64,000 bases of DNA, from contig NZ_CM001439.1 of NCBI RefSeq assembly GCF_000244955.1, positions 2,942,628-3,006,627 of the forward strand. Reading direction: 5' to 3'. This document shows, in pieces, positions 10,163 to 19,065 of this stretch. The DNA comes from Saccharomonospora marina XMU15. GTDB taxonomy: Bacteria; Actinomycetota; Actinomycetes; Mycobacteriales; Pseudonocardiaceae. Position numbers and translations under genes: made by a program. Numbering within the stretch: position 1 is the first letter of the stretch; every line of letters begins with the position of its first letter. The notes under the pieces were generated by a model. That model was not told where the DNA came from and did not search any database. It saw nothing but the letters and a program-made list of their open reading frames with translations.

Positions 10163-10897
10163 ATGAGCACGCCGTACGGAGGCAACGACCCTCAACAGTG
10201 GGGCCAGCAACCGCCTTCGGGGTCCCCGCCGGGGGGCTTTCCCAACCAGGGTGGCTACTCCCAACCGGGCCAACCCGGCCAACCTGCCGACCCGGGTCAG
10301 CAGGCACAGCAGCCTCCGTTCGGCCAGCAACCCGGCTACGGGCAGCAGGCCCAGCCCGGTTACGGGCAGCAGCCGTACGGCCAACCCGGGCAGTACGGCG
10401 CGCAGCCGCAGTACGGCCAGCAGCAGCCCTACGGCCAGCAGCCGCAGCCCGGTTACGGCCAGCAGCCCTACGGCCAACCCGGTTACGGCCAGCCGGGCCA
10501 GTTCGGGCAGTACGGGCAGCAGCCCTACGGCCAGCCCGGCTACGGAGCACCACCGCCGGGGCAGGGGCAGTCCAAGGGCAAAGGCCTGTGGATAGGCATC
10601 GCCGCGGCGGGTGTCGTGGTCGCCGCGGCTGCGGTCGTGTTGTTCCTGTGGCCCGGTGTGCTCGTCCCCAAGGTGTTCGACAACCAGCAGATGCAGCAGG
10701 ACGTCCAGCAGGTGCTCACCGAAAGCTACGCCGTCGAGGGAGTGCAGAGCGTGAGCTGCCCGGCCGACCAGGAGGTCAAGGCGGGCACGGAGTTCCAGTG
10801 CCAGGTGACGGTCAACGGCCAGCAGCAGTCGGTGACCATCAAGGTCAAGAGCGACGAGGGGCACTACGAGGTCGGCCAGATCCAGCAGAAGCAGTAA
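10163..10897 (+). CDS. Q/G/P/Y-rich membrane-anchored protein with C-terminal DUF4333 domain
   Basis: The 244-residue protein begins [20 protein letters not shown]. About 135 residues of low-complexity repeat follow (units such as [12 protein letters not shown]). One transmembrane helix comes next ([20 protein letters not shown]), and then an extracytoplasmic domain of about 75 residues with two cysteines ([10 protein letters not shown]...FQCQVTVNG), the DUF4333 pattern. The ATG at 10163 is preferred over the open frame back to 10028 because the repeat region starts there. A DUF4333 lipoprotein follows at 12183; the two domains are clearly related. The function of the domain is not known. Confidence 0.88.
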   Translation: MSTPYGGNDPQQWGQQPPSGSPPGGFPNQGGYSQPGQPGQPADPGQQAQQPPFGQQPGYGQQAQPGYGQQPYGQPGQYGAQPQYGQQQPYGQQPQPGYGQQPYGQPGYGQPGQFGQYGQQPYGQPGYGAPPPGQGQSKGKGLWIGIAAAGVVVAAAAVVLFLWPGVLVPKVFDNQQMQQDVQQVLTESYAVEGVQSVSCPADQEVKAGTEFQCQVTVNGQQQSVTIKVKSDEGHYEVGQIQQKQ

Positions 10898-10940
10898 ATC
10901 CGGTGGCGCGGCGAGGGCGAAGGCGCACAGGATCGGCAGC

Positions 10941-12146
10941 ATGACCGATCTTGTGACACGGACGCTGCGGCCGGAGGAACTGCGCACGGCCAACGCGCTG
11001 TTTCGGGCCGCGCTGCATGCCAAGCCGATCTCCGACGAGGAGTGGCCTGCCGCCGAGCGGGCGTACCAACCGGAGCGCAACCTCGGCGTGTTCGACTCCG
11101 GAACCGGCGAGCTGCTGGGCACCGCCCGCTCCACCGACGCCGACCTCACCGTTCCCGGTGGCGCGGCCGTGCCTCTCGCGGCGGTCACCGGGGTCGGTGT
11201 GCGCGCCGACCGCACCCGGCGAGGTGTGCTCACCGAACTGATGCGGGCACAGTTCGACGAGTTGGCGGGCAGAGGTGTGACGGCGGCCACCCTCTACGCC
11301 ACGGAGGGCGCGATCTACGGGCGGTTCGGCTACGGCGTCGCCACGCTCAGCCGCTCGCTGACCGTGCGCAAAGCCCGGGCCCGGTTCCGTCCCGAGGTGC
11401 CCTCGGGCGGCGAATGCGAACTGCTCGACCTCGACACAGCGCTGGAACGGCTGCCCGGGATCTACGCCGACCTGCCACGACAGCCCGGCATGATGGCACG
11501 CAGCTCCTACTGGTGGCGGTCGATGTGGATCGCGCTGCGCCAGGCGAGCGAGCCCGTGGTCACCGTGGTGCACCACGGACCGCGCGGCGCCGACGGGTTC
11601 GCCCAGTACCGGGTGGTGGGCAGGCAGCCCGGATTCTCCGGAACCATGCGGCTGCTCGGCCTGCACGCGGGCAACGCCGAGGCGCTCGCCGGGCTGTGGC
11701 GGTTCCTGCTCGGCGTGGATCTTGTCGACGAGATCACAGCCGAAGGCAGGCCGCTGGGGGAGCCGGTGGAGTTGCTGTTCACCGACCCTCGTGCCTGCGA
11801 GGTCACCGGCACCGGTGACGAGACCTGGTTGCGGCTGGTCGACGTGCCCGCCGCGTTGGCGGCGCGTGCCTGGGAAGGCGAACCACTCGTGGTGGAGGTC
11901 ACCGATCCGGTGTTGGAGCACAACACCGGCCGCTTCCGCGTGGGCCGGGACGGAGTGGAGCGCACTCGCTCGTCGCCGCAGCTACGGCTCGGGGTCGATG
12001 CGCTGGCGATGACCTACCTGGGTGCCTGGCGCCCCTCGGCGTTGGCGCAGGTCGGGCGCGCACAGCTGGCGGGAGAGGGGATTGCCGAGCGCGCCGATCG
12101 GCTGTTCGGTACGCGCGTTGCGCCATGGTGCGGTACGTTCTTCTGA
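10941..12146 (+). CDS. Eis-like GNAT family N-acetyltransferase
   Basis: This 401-residue protein has the three-part Eis architecture. The N-terminal GNAT domain includes the acetyl-CoA loop region VTGVGVRADRTRRGVLTELM. The central GNAT-like domain follows, and the SCP2-like C-terminal domain ends GTRVAPWCGTFF, where the free C-terminal carboxylate is catalytic in the family. Eis acetylates amines at several positions and in mycobacteria modifies aminoglycosides. The physiological substrate here is unknown. It lies between two DUF4333 genes on the same strand. Confidence 0.9.
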   Translation: MTDLVTRTLRPEELRTANALFRAALHAKPISDEEWPAAERAYQPERNLGVFDSGTGELLGTARSTDADLTVPGGAAVPLAAVTGVGVRADRTRRGVLTELMRAQFDELAGRGVTAATLYATEGAIYGRFGYGVATLSRSLTVRKARARFRPEVPSGGECELLDLDTALERLPGIYADLPRQPGMMARSSYWWRSMWIALRQASEPVVTVVHHGPRGADGFAQYRVVGRQPGFSGTMRLLGLHAGNAEALAGLWRFLLGVDLVDEITAEGRPLGEPVELLFTDPRACEVTGTGDETWLRLVDVPAALAARAWEGEPLVVEVTDPVLEHNTGRFRVGRDGVERTRSSPQLRLGVDALAMTYLGAWRPSALAQVGRAQLAGEGIAERADRLFGTRVAPWCGTFF

Positions 12147-12182
12147 CTCGAAGTCACGATCAACTTCTCGGAGTGTCCGGCG

Positions 12183-12596
12183 TTGCGGGTACGCACTGTG
12201 CTGTTGGTGATGTTGTCGGGCGGCTGCCTGCTGCTCGCAGCCTGCGACAGCGGCGGTGGCAAGGGTGCCAGACCGTCGCTGACCCTGGCTGAGACGACAA
12301 GCAGCTCGACGGCGGTGGAGTCGATGGTGTCGCGGCCTTCGGACGACACCACCTCGGCACCGCTGACCCCGCTGCCCAGAGTGTTTGACCCCCACGTGAT
12401 GCGGGATTCGGTGCTGCGCATCCTCACCGACAGCTACGGCATCGAAGGAGTGGAATCCGTCACCTGCCCGCCGGATCAACCGGTGGAGGTCGGGTTGACG
12501 TTCGAGTGCACCGCGGTCGTCGACGGCGACACCCAGCCGGTGCCCATCACCGTGAAGAACGAGGACGGCGAGTACGAGGTCGGCTATCCCGGTTGA
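12183..12596 (+). CDS. DUF4333 lipoprotein
   Basis: The 137-residue protein has a TTG start and a lipoprotein signal peptide: basic MRVR, hydrophobic VLLVMLSGGCLLLA, and the lipobox LLAAC with Cys-21 as the probable lipidated residue. A Ser/Thr-rich linker leads to a C-terminal DUF4333 domain (about residues 80-137; SYGIEGVESVTCPPDQPVEV) with paired cysteines. The domain aligns closely with the end of the protein at 10163 ([20 protein letters not shown]). It probably sits on the outer face of the membrane. No GTG or ATG in frame gives a complete signal peptide, which supports the TTG start. Confidence 0.85.
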   Translation: MRVRTVLLVMLSGGCLLLAACDSGGGKGARPSLTLAETTSSSTAVESMVSRPSDDTTSAPLTPLPRVFDPHVMRDSVLRILTDSYGIEGVESVTCPPDQPVEVGLTFECTAVVDGDTQPVPITVKNEDGEYEVGYPG

Positions 12597-12602
12597 GCCG
12601 GG

Positions 12603-13580
12603 TCACCTTGTCGTGTCGTCCGCCCTGGCGGCGCCGATGGTGGTGACGGCATTGAGCAGCCGCTGCGCCGAACCACCGAGGTTCCAGCGCCGCGCGAGTT
12701 CGGCGACCCCGGCCGGATCGGCGGCAGCGTCCGGCACCCGGTCCGGCCGCGAGAACACCACGGGGGCATCGCGGGCGACCCGGACCACCACCGGTGCCGC
12801 CGCGAGATAGTCGGCCGCCGCCAGCAGCTTGGCCCTTGTCTTCGCGGGCAGGTCGGGGCTTCCCGCCTCGGCCGCCGCCAGCAGCGCCTCCAGAGAACCG
12901 AACCGGGTGATCAGTGTCGCCGCGGTCTTCTCGCCGACGCCGGGCACACCGGGCAGCCCGTCGGAAGGATCGCCACGCAGCATGGACATGTCGGCGTAGG
13001 CGGGCCCCGCGTTGTCCACCGGCACCCCGTAGCGCTCGGCGACCTGCTCAGGACCCAGCACCTGCGCCTTGGCCCAGCCCTTGCCGACGTAGATCACCGA
13101 CACCGGCACCGGTTCGGTACGCACGAGTTGGAACAGGTCACGATCCCCGGTGATCACCTCGACCGGGTCACGGTCCTCACGGGTGGCCAGCGTCCCGATG
13201 ACGTCGTCGGCCTCGAACCCCTCGGCCTGCGCCGTGGCCAGCCCCACCGCCTCCAGCAACTCCAGGATGATCGGTACCTGCGGGCCCAGGGCGTCCGGCG
13301 CCTCTTCGACGTCCACCTCACCCGAACCGCCCTGCTCGGCCACCCGGTGAGCCTTGTAACTGGGCAGCGCCTCGACCCGAAAGTCCGGCCGCCAGTCGGC
13401 GTCCAGGCACGCCACCAGCCTGCCGGGGCGTCGATCGGTGAGGATCCGCGCGACCGTGTCCGCGAAGCCGCGCACGGCGTTGACCGGGGTGCCGTCCGGC
13501 GCCGTCAGCGACTCCGGCACCGCGAAGAACGCGCGGAAGTACAGGCTCGCGGCGTCGAGCAGGGCAAGTGGAGCTGTCAC
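12603..13580 (-). CDS. 5'-3' exonuclease / flap-endonuclease-like nuclease
   Basis: The product (about 325 residues) starts [20 protein letters not shown]. Its PIN/FEN-type active-site acids lie in [34 protein letters not shown] and [12 protein letters not shown]. The helix-hairpin-helix DNA-binding element is [15 protein letters not shown]. It resembles the N-terminal 5' nuclease of DNA polymerase I as a stand-alone protein and probably removes flaps or RNA primers. The GTG at 13580 is preferred; ATG at 13598 would add six residues. The gene is convergent with the DUF4333 lipoprotein gene, 6 bases between stops. Confidence 0.9.
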   Translation of the reverse strand: MTAPLALLDAASLYFRAFFAVPESLTAPDGTPVNAVRGFADTVARILTDRRPGRLVACLDADWRPDFRVEALPSYKAHRVAEQGGSGEVDVEEAPDALGPQVPIILELLEAVGLATAQAEGFEADDVIGTLATREDRDPVEVITGDRDLFQLVRTEPVPVSVIYVGKGWAKAQVLGPEQVAERYGVPVDNAGPAYADMSMLRGDPSDGLPGVPGVGEKTAATLITRFGSLEALLAAAEAGSPDLPAKTRAKLLAAADYLAAAPVVVRVARDAPVVFSRPDRVPDAAADPAGVAELARRWNLGGSAQRLLNAVTTIGAARADDTTR

Positions 13581-13666
13581 GCGCACAGCCTGCCACATGG
13601 TCGGACAGCCCGCGCCGCCGCGATTCAGCGATACCTCGAAAGGCCTTTCAGGCGCAGACTCGGGCC

Positions 13667-14110
13667 ATGCGGAACGCACTGCCCGGCGACTCCTACCTGG
13701 CGCTTCCCCACGAGGAGGGACCCTGTCCTGGGGTTGTGGTCGTCCATGAGGCGGCCGGCCCCAACGACAACATCCGCGACATCTGTCGGCGTTTCGCCGC
13801 CGAGGGGTACGCCGCGCTCGGGGTCGACCTGTTCGGCCGCAGCCAGGCCGCGTGAGGCTATCCGCCGGCTGTGCCCTGTCGTCGGGTCCTGGCCGGAAAG
13901 GGACGTCACCACCAAAGCCGCACGGAATCCTGGACACCGAACTGACAGCCGCGGGCACCGCCCACGATCTGAAGGTCTGTCCAGGCCAAGTTTTCCTTCT
14001 TCAACGACCGATGGCGCAACTACCACCCCGCCGCGGCGGCGGACTCCCGGCAGCGATTGCCGCGCTTCTTCGCCGAACGCGTCAAGGGAGGCTCGCCGGA
14101 ACCTGGCTGA
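13667..14110 (+). pseudogene. Dienelactone hydrolase family pseudogene (internal deletion plus frameshifts)
   Basis: The first 62 codons ([18 protein letters not shown], then [20 protein letters not shown]) are a normal dienelactone hydrolase N-terminus and end in TGA at 13855. The C-terminus survives in two other frames. [18 protein letters not shown] lies around 13924-13979, and [18 protein letters not shown] with RFFAERVKG runs from about 13998 to the stop at 14108-14110. The central part with the catalytic Cys nucleophile is missing, so the remnant is about 60% of a normal gene. It is not expected to be active. Confidence 0.85.
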
Positions 14111-14204
14111 GCCAAGCAGGCCGAACCGCCGTCCCGGCTGTTCGGGCGCGCCCGCCACCCCTGTTGCGCCTATGCTGGACAGCGTCGAGCAGGGGAGGCC
14201 AGCA

Positions 14205-14807
14205 GTGGGTACCGCAGCCATCGTGGGGCTCGTGGTGGCGGCCGTCGTGGTGTTGCTGCTCGTGATCTGGGCGATCTCGAGCTACAACGGCCTGGTCCGC
14301 CGCCGCAACGCCTACCAGAACGCGTTCGCGCAGATCGACGTGCAACTCACCCGGCGGCACGACCTGATCCCGAACCTGGTCGAGACCGCGAAGGGCTACT
14401 TGCGGCACGAGCGGCAGACACTCGAGTCGGTCATCGCGGCCAGGGGCGGCGCGGTCGCCGCCCAGCAGGAAGCCAGGGGCAATCCGGGTGATCCCGCCGC
14501 GATGCAGCAACTGTCCGGTGCGGAGACGGCGCTGAACCAGACACTGGGCAGGTTGTTCGCGCTGGCCGAGTCCTATCCCGACCTCAAGGCCAACCAGAAC
14601 ATGATGCAACTGTCGGAGGAGCTGACCTCCACGGAGAACCGGGTCGCTTTCGCCCGGCAGGCCTACAACGACTCGGTGATGGCCTACAACAACAAGCGGG
14701 AAACGTTCCCGACGAACCTGCTCGCGGGCATGTTCGGGTTCGGCCCGGCCGCGCTGCTGGTGATCGACGAGCCGGAGCAGCGCGAGGCGCCGCGCATCTC
14801 GTTCTGA
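14205..14807 (+). CDS. lemA: LemA family membrane protein
   Basis: The 200-residue protein has one N-terminal transmembrane helix (IVGLVVAAVVVLLLVIWAIS). The helical LemA domain follows with the family motifs SSYNGLVRRRNAYQNAFAQI, DVQLTRRHDLIPNLVET, LFALAESYPDLKANQNMM and FARQAYNDSVMAYN. The GTG at 14205 is chosen because AGGGGAGG lies just upstream; an in-frame ATG at 14172 lacks such a site. It is followed after 8 bases by an M48 metalloprotease, the usual partner, which suggests a common role in membrane protein quality control. Confidence 0.93.
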   Translation: MGTAAIVGLVVAAVVVLLLVIWAISSYNGLVRRRNAYQNAFAQIDVQLTRRHDLIPNLVETAKGYLRHERQTLESVIAARGGAVAAQQEARGNPGDPAAMQQLSGAETALNQTLGRLFALAESYPDLKANQNMMQLSEELTSTENRVAFARQAYNDSVMAYNNKRETFPTNLLAGMFGFGPAALLVIDEPEQREAPRISF

Positions 14808-14815
14808 CGCCGCGG

Positions 14816-16762
14816 GTGGCCATGAACTTCTTCGAACGTCAGCAGTCGGTACGCAAGGTGTCGGTGCGGCTGGTGTGGCTGTTCGCGCTCGCCGTGGTCG
14901 GCATCGTCGCCGTGGTCGACCTCGCGGCGTTCCTGGCGTTCGGGCTCGCCGAGGCACCTACCGACACGGTCGTGACCACGCTGGCCGTGGTCAGCGGCGT
15001 GACGGCCGTGTTGATCGGGCTTACCTCGTGGATCAGGACGATGCTGCTGCGCAACGGCGGTGGCGCGCGGGTCGCGCGCAGCCTCGGCGGCGTGGCCGTG
15101 CCCGAGGACACCACGGACCCGAACCTGCGCAGGCTGCGCAACGTGGTCGAAGAGATCGCCATCGCATCCGGCGCACCAGTTCCCGACCTGTACGTGTTGC
15201 CACACGAACCCGGCATCAACGCCTTCGCCGCGGGCTGGTCGCCCGCCAACGCCGCCGTCGCGGTGACCGGTGGCGCGCTGGAACGGCTCAACCGGGCCGA
15301 ACTGCAGGGCGTCATCGCCCACGAGTTCAGCCACGTCGTCAACGGCGACATGCGGCTCAACATCCGGCTGATGGGGGTGCTCGCCGGCATCGTGGGCCTG
15401 GCCGTGGTGGGCCGGATCCTGCTGGCGGGCGGGGGCCGCGGCGGCGGGCGCAGGGACAGCGGCGCGGGCGCGCTGGTGATCGTCGCGCTGGCGGCGCTGG
15501 CAGCGGGCTACATCGGGGTGGTCGCAGGCAGGCTCATCAAGGCGGCGGTGTCGCGGCAGCGGGAGTACCTGGCGGACGCCTCCGCCGTGCAGTACACGCG
15601 GCAGACCGAGGGCCTGGCGGGCGCGTTGAAGAAGATCGGCGGGTTGCCCACCGGCTCGCAGCTGCGCAGCAGCAAGACCGAGGACGTCAGCCACATGCTG
15701 TTCGGCGAGGGCCGCAAGTTCGTGTCGCTGTTCGCGACCCACCCGCCGCTGGTGGAGCGCATCCGGGTGCTCGACCCCACGTTCGATCCCACCGAGCTGC
15801 GGCGGCTGCGCGACCAGTGGTCGGCCCACCCGCCCTCGGGACTGCGCGAGGACGCCGCGCTGGGGCTCACCCCCGCGGCGACACCGCCGCCGCCCCCGCC
15901 CAGGCAGGCGGCCACCCTCCCGGCCCGCCCGGACCAGGTCGCCGCCAACGTCGGAAACCCCGCCGCCAGCTCCTACCCGCATGCGGGGCAACTGCTGGCG
16001 CGCATCCCCGAGGACCTGCTCGACCGGGCTCACCGCACCGACACCGTGGTGCCGCTGAGCTACGGGCTGCTGTTGTCGGCGGACGAGCAGGTTCGGTATC
16101 GCCAGTACCAGACGCTGGCCGCGCGATTCGGGCAGCCGCTGGCAGAGGCCGCCCTGCGGGAGGCCGGTTCCCTGGCCCGGCTCGACCCGGAGCTGCGGTT
16201 GCCGCTGACGGAGGTGGCCCTTCCCGCGCTGCGGCACCGCCCGGCGCAGGACATCGAAACCGTGTTGCAGGGCATCACAGCGCTTGCGGCCGCCGACGGC
16301 AGGAACAGCCTGTTCGAGTACTCGCTGTCGACGTTGCTGCACCGGGAGCTGTACGAGGCGGCGCACCGCACACCGCCGTGGGGCAGGCGACACACCACAC
16401 CGCGCCGCGCCCACGGCGCGATAGCCACCCTGCTGTCGGTCCTGGCGGACGTCGGCAACCCAGAACCCGACGTGGCCGAGGCCGCCTTCCGCGCCGGGCT
16501 GGCCCGGATGCTGCCGTCCACCGAGTTGCCGTATAGGCCGCCCGCCGAGGGACACCTCGCGCTTGACGCGGCCTGGCCCGCCCTGGACGGGTTGCCCGCA
16601 CGCGCCAAGGAACGGCTTGTCGAGGCGATCGTCGCCGTGATCGGGCACGACGGGACACTCACCATCGAGGAATCGGAACTGCTGCGCACCGTGTGCGCGA
16701 TGCTGCACTGCCCGCTGCCGCCGCTGGCGGGTGCACTGCCCGCCGACACCAGGGCCGAGTAG
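14816..16762 (+). CDS. M48 family (HtpX/Ste24-like) membrane metalloprotease with long C-terminal extension
   Basis: The 648-residue protein starts with two transmembrane helices (about 18-40 and 50-68). The zinc site is VIAHEFSHVVNGD (HExxH), and a third ligand is expected in the REYLADASAV helix. A hydrophobic Gly-rich stretch (about 195-240) follows the active site. HtpX proteins usually end near residue 300. Here about 320 more residues follow, with a Pro-rich linker and a helical C-terminus (VEAIVAVIGHDGTLTIEESE) resembling a TerB-like helical domain. The start may be GTG 14816 or ATG 14822. It is coupled to lemA upstream. Confidence 0.9.
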   Translation: MAMNFFERQQSVRKVSVRLVWLFALAVVGIVAVVDLAAFLAFGLAEAPTDTVVTTLAVVSGVTAVLIGLTSWIRTMLLRNGGGARVARSLGGVAVPEDTTDPNLRRLRNVVEEIAIASGAPVPDLYVLPHEPGINAFAAGWSPANAAVAVTGGALERLNRAELQGVIAHEFSHVVNGDMRLNIRLMGVLAGIVGLAVVGRILLAGGGRGGGRRDSGAGALVIVALAALAAGYIGVVAGRLIKAAVSRQREYLADASAVQYTRQTEGLAGALKKIGGLPTGSQLRSSKTEDVSHMLFGEGRKFVSLFATHPPLVERIRVLDPTFDPTELRRLRDQWSAHPPSGLREDAALGLTPAATPPPPPPRQAATLPARPDQVAANVGNPAASSYPHAGQLLARIPEDLLDRAHRTDTVVPLSYGLLLSADEQVRYRQYQTLAARFGQPLAEAALREAGSLARLDPELRLPLTEVALPALRHRPAQDIETVLQGITALAAADGRNSLFEYSLSTLLHRELYEAAHRTPPWGRRHTTPRRAHGAIATLLSVLADVGNPEPDVAEAAFRAGLARMLPSTELPYRPPAEGHLALDAAWPALDGLPARAKERLVEAIVAVIGHDGTLTIEESELLRTVCAMLHCPLPPLAGALPADTRAE

Positions 16763-16825
16763 CGGCGGCGCGCCGCGGCCTGCCGAAGCGGCCCCCGACG
16801 CGGCACCGGACTAGGCTTTGGAGCC

Positions 16826-17980
16826 ATGTCGCGCCGATCGTTGCACACGCCAGCCCCCGATGCCGCCACCCTCCGCGCGCGGCTGGACCGCGCCCGCGGC
16901 GCGGCCGCCGACGCCAGGACCGACGCGCTGCTCGTCGCACCCGGATCGGATCTGCGCTACCTCATCGGGCAGGCTGGCGGCTCGTTCGAGCGGTTGACCG
17001 CGCTGGTGGTCCCCTCCGCGGAGGCGGAGTCGACAGCACCCGCGCTGGTGCTGCCGAAGCTGGAGGCGCCCGGCTACGCCGACGTGCCCACCGACGACCT
17101 CGGCGTCGAACTGATCACCTGGGTGGACGGTGAGGACCCCTACCGGATGGTCGCCGACCGGCTCGCGGGTTCGCGCCGGGTGGCGGTCAGCGACACCATG
17201 GCCGCGCTGCACGTGCTGGGCCTGCGCGACGCGCTCGGCGCGGCCGAGCAGGTACTGGCAGGACCCGTGCTGCGGCAGCTGCGGATGCGCAAGGACGCCG
17301 CCGAGATCGCCGCGCTGCGCGCGGCCGCCGAAGCCATCGACCGGGTGCACGCGCGGATGGGCGAGTGGCTACGGCCGGGCCGCACCGAGGCCGAGGTCGG
17401 CGCCGACATCGCCGAAGCCGTCGTGGCCGAGGGCCACACCTGCGCCGAGTTCGTGATCGTTGGTTCCGGACCCAACGGCGCCAGCCCCCACCACGACGTG
17501 TCCGACCGCGTGATCCAGCGAGGCGACGTCGTGGTGGTGGACATCGGCGGCCCCATCCCCGAGGGCTACAACTCCGACTGCACCCGCACCTATGCGGTGG
17601 GTCAACCCAGCGAACCCGACGTGGCCGACAGCTACGCGGTGTTGCTGCGGGCGCAGCGGGAGGCCGTGGCGGCCGTGGCCCCCGGCGTGACGGCACAGCA
17701 CATCGACGCCACGGCACGCGACATCATCGCCGGGGCGGGCCTGGGGGAGTACTTCATCCACCGCACCGGCCACGGGATCGGACTCGACGTGCACGAGGAG
17801 CCCTACCTGGTGGGCGGCAACGACCTGCCGCTGGAACCGGGGATGGCGTTCAGCGTCGAGCCGGGCGTCTACCGGGCGGGCCGGTGGGGGGCGCGCATCG
17901 AGGACATCGTGGTGGTGACCTCCGACGGCGGCGAACCGCTGAACAACCGGCCGCACGAGCTCACCGTGCTGGATTCCTGA
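16826..17980 (+). CDS. M24 family metallopeptidase (Xaa-Pro aminopeptidase/dipeptidase-like)
   Basis: The 384-residue protein has an N-terminal creatinase-like domain (about 1-140; LLVAPGSDLRYLIGQAGGSF). The pita-bread M24 domain follows with metal-ligand motifs VVVVDIGGPIPEGYNSDCTR (two Asp), HRTGHGIGLDVHEEPYLV (His) and MAFSVEPGVY and ARIEDIVVV (two Glu). It probably cleaves Xaa-Pro peptides in the cytoplasm. A GTG start two bases after its stop begins the Lrp-like regulator, so the two are co-transcribed. Confidence 0.92.
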   Translation: MSRRSLHTPAPDAATLRARLDRARGAAADARTDALLVAPGSDLRYLIGQAGGSFERLTALVVPSAEAESTAPALVLPKLEAPGYADVPTDDLGVELITWVDGEDPYRMVADRLAGSRRVAVSDTMAALHVLGLRDALGAAEQVLAGPVLRQLRMRKDAAEIAALRAAAEAIDRVHARMGEWLRPGRTEAEVGADIAEAVVAEGHTCAEFVIVGSGPNGASPHHDVSDRVIQRGDVVVVDIGGPIPEGYNSDCTRTYAVGQPSEPDVADSYAVLLRAQREAVAAVAPGVTAQHIDATARDIIAGAGLGEYFIHRTGHGIGLDVHEEPYLVGGNDLPLEPGMAFSVEPGVYRAGRWGARIEDIVVVTSDGGEPLNNRPHELTVLDS

Positions 17981-17982
17981 CA

Positions 17983-18432
17983 GTGGGGGCACTGGAACCG
18001 CTGGACCAGGCGATCGTCAGGGAGCTGGCCGCCGACGGCCGGTGCAGCTTCACCGACCTGGCCGAACGTGTCGGGCTGTCGGTGTCGGCGGTGCACCAGC
18101 GGGTGCGCAGACTCGAGCAACGCGGGGTGATCCAGGGCTACACCGCCAAGCTCGACGGGGAGCAGATCGGGCTGCCGCTGACCGCGCTGATCTCGCTGAC
18201 GCCCAACGACCCGGCCGCACCCGACGACTACCCGCAGCGCCTGGAACACATCAGCGAGATCGAGTCGTGCTACTCGGTGGCGGGCGACGAGTCCTACGTG
18301 CTGCTGGTGCGGGTGGCCTCACCGCTGGCGCTGGAGGACCTGCTGCGGCGCATCCGCGAATCGGCCAAGGTCTCGACGCGCACCACCGTGGTGCTGTCCA
18401 CACCGTTCGAAGGCCGCTCGCCGACACTGTGA
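17983..18432 (+). CDS. Lrp/AsnC family transcriptional regulator
   Basis: The 149-residue protein has an N-terminal HTH (DQAIVRELAADGRCSFTDLA, then ERVGLSVSAVHQRVRRLEQR) and a C-terminal RAM/AsnC ligand domain (about 65-140; ISLTPNDPAA, CYSVAGDESYVLLVRV). Such proteins sense amino acids or small molecules and often control adjacent genes. The GTG start is two bases after the M24 peptidase stop, so it probably controls or responds to peptide and amino acid use. The last codons overlap the start of a short tandem repeat. Confidence 0.92.
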   Translation: MGALEPLDQAIVRELAADGRCSFTDLAERVGLSVSAVHQRVRRLEQRGVIQGYTAKLDGEQIGLPLTALISLTPNDPAAPDDYPQRLEHISEIESCYSVAGDESYVLLVRVASPLALEDLLRRIRESAKVSTRTTVVLSTPFEGRSPTL

Positions 18433-18507
18433 AGGCGGCACGGTGAAGGCGGCACTGTGGGAACAACACTGTGAGGGCGCCGCCGTGACAACTCCGTGAC
18501 GGCGGCG
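18429..18507. repeat. Tandem 13-bp repeat and 9-bp inverted repeat before the toxin-antitoxin-like pair
   Basis: GTGAAGGCGGCAC occurs at 18429-18441 and 18443-18455. A 9-bp inverted repeat follows: CGCCGCCGT at 18478-18486 and ACGGCGGCG at 18499-18507, with a 12-base loop. TACGAT at 18515-18520 is a possible -10 element, 7 bases before the next ATG. The hairpin could end the M24-Lrp transcript or act as an operator for the following pair. There is no T-run, so an operator or hairpin role is as likely as termination. Confidence 0.5.
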
Positions 18508-18527
18508 TGAGCGGTACGATGATTGGT

Positions 18528-18755
18528 ATGGCAACACGCAAGGTGACCCTGTCTCTGGACGCGAGCGCGCTGGAGTTCGCCGAGCGGGCAGCCAAGGCCG
18601 ACGGGGTGTCGGTCTCGTCGTGGCTGTCGAAGGCCGCGCGCCGGGAAGCGGTGCGCACCGGCTACCGGCCCACGACCGAGGACGCCCAGGGCAAGGCGCG
18701 CGGCGACGAGGCGGAACTGGCCGCCGCGCTGGAGGAGCTGCGTGCGCAGGGGTGA
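18528..18755 (+). CDS. Ribbon-helix-helix-like antitoxin candidate
   Basis: The 75-residue product begins MATRKVTLSLDASALEFAER. A beta-strand followed by two helices (AKADGVSVSSWLSKAARREA) is typical of RHH DNA-binding antitoxins; the tail is acidic and helical (DEAELAAALEELRAQG), as expected for a toxin-binding region. It overlaps the next gene by 14 bases. The ATG at 18528 is chosen over an in-frame start at 18507 because a possible -10 element and an inverted repeat lie just before it. Assignment as antitoxin rests on size, fold pattern and the overlapping partner. Confidence 0.65.
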   Translation: MATRKVTLSLDASALEFAERAAKADGVSVSSWLSKAARREAVRTGYRPTTEDAQGKARGDEAELAAALEELRAQG

Positions 18756-19041
18756 GGTCTGGACCTACCACCCGCCAACGCAACAGGCCCACGCCCGCCA
18801 GATGCTGCTGCTGTCGTCGGACGGCATCAACGACTCGCAGCGGCCGTGGCTGCTGGGCACCGAGTTGCTCGACTACGACCCGCAGGACATCCTCGGCGTG
18901 GCCGTCGACGGCCGGTACTGGGTGTCCACGCTGAACCTCACCCGGGTGTATCGGCCGTGGCTGGACCGGTGTGTCGCCGAGGTCGGCGCCGACGTGCAGG
19001 AACAGATCGACAGTGCGCTGCGCGCGGCACTCGACCTGTGA
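18742..19041 (+). CDS. MazF/PemK-like toxin candidate
   Basis: The 99-residue product starts with GTG inside the preceding gene (MRRGEVWTYHPP). The opening RRGEVW followed by a strand (QMLLLSSDGIND) and LLGTELLDYDP resembles the small SH3-like barrel of MazF/PemK ribonucleases. The usual second-strand arginine/threonine signature is not clear, so the family call is tentative. If correct, it would be an mRNA-cleaving toxin neutralised by the upstream RHH-like protein. Confidence 0.5.
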   Translation: MRRGEVWTYHPPTQQAHARQMLLLSSDGINDSQRPWLLGTELLDYDPQDILGVAVDGRYWVSTLNLTRVYRPWLDRCVAEVGADVQEQIDSALRAALDL

Positions 19042-19065
19042 ACTGTGAACGCGGCGCCGCGCTAC

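Noticed and set aside
10300-10560. Repetitive CAGCAGCCGTACGGCCA-like DNA as a CRISPR-type array
   Set aside because: The period is that of a Gln/Gly/Pro/Tyr-rich protein repeat within a coding frame, with no unique spacers.
18742-19041. Naming the second small protein a definite MazF
   Set aside because: Key MazF residues are not clearly aligned, so only a tentative call is given.
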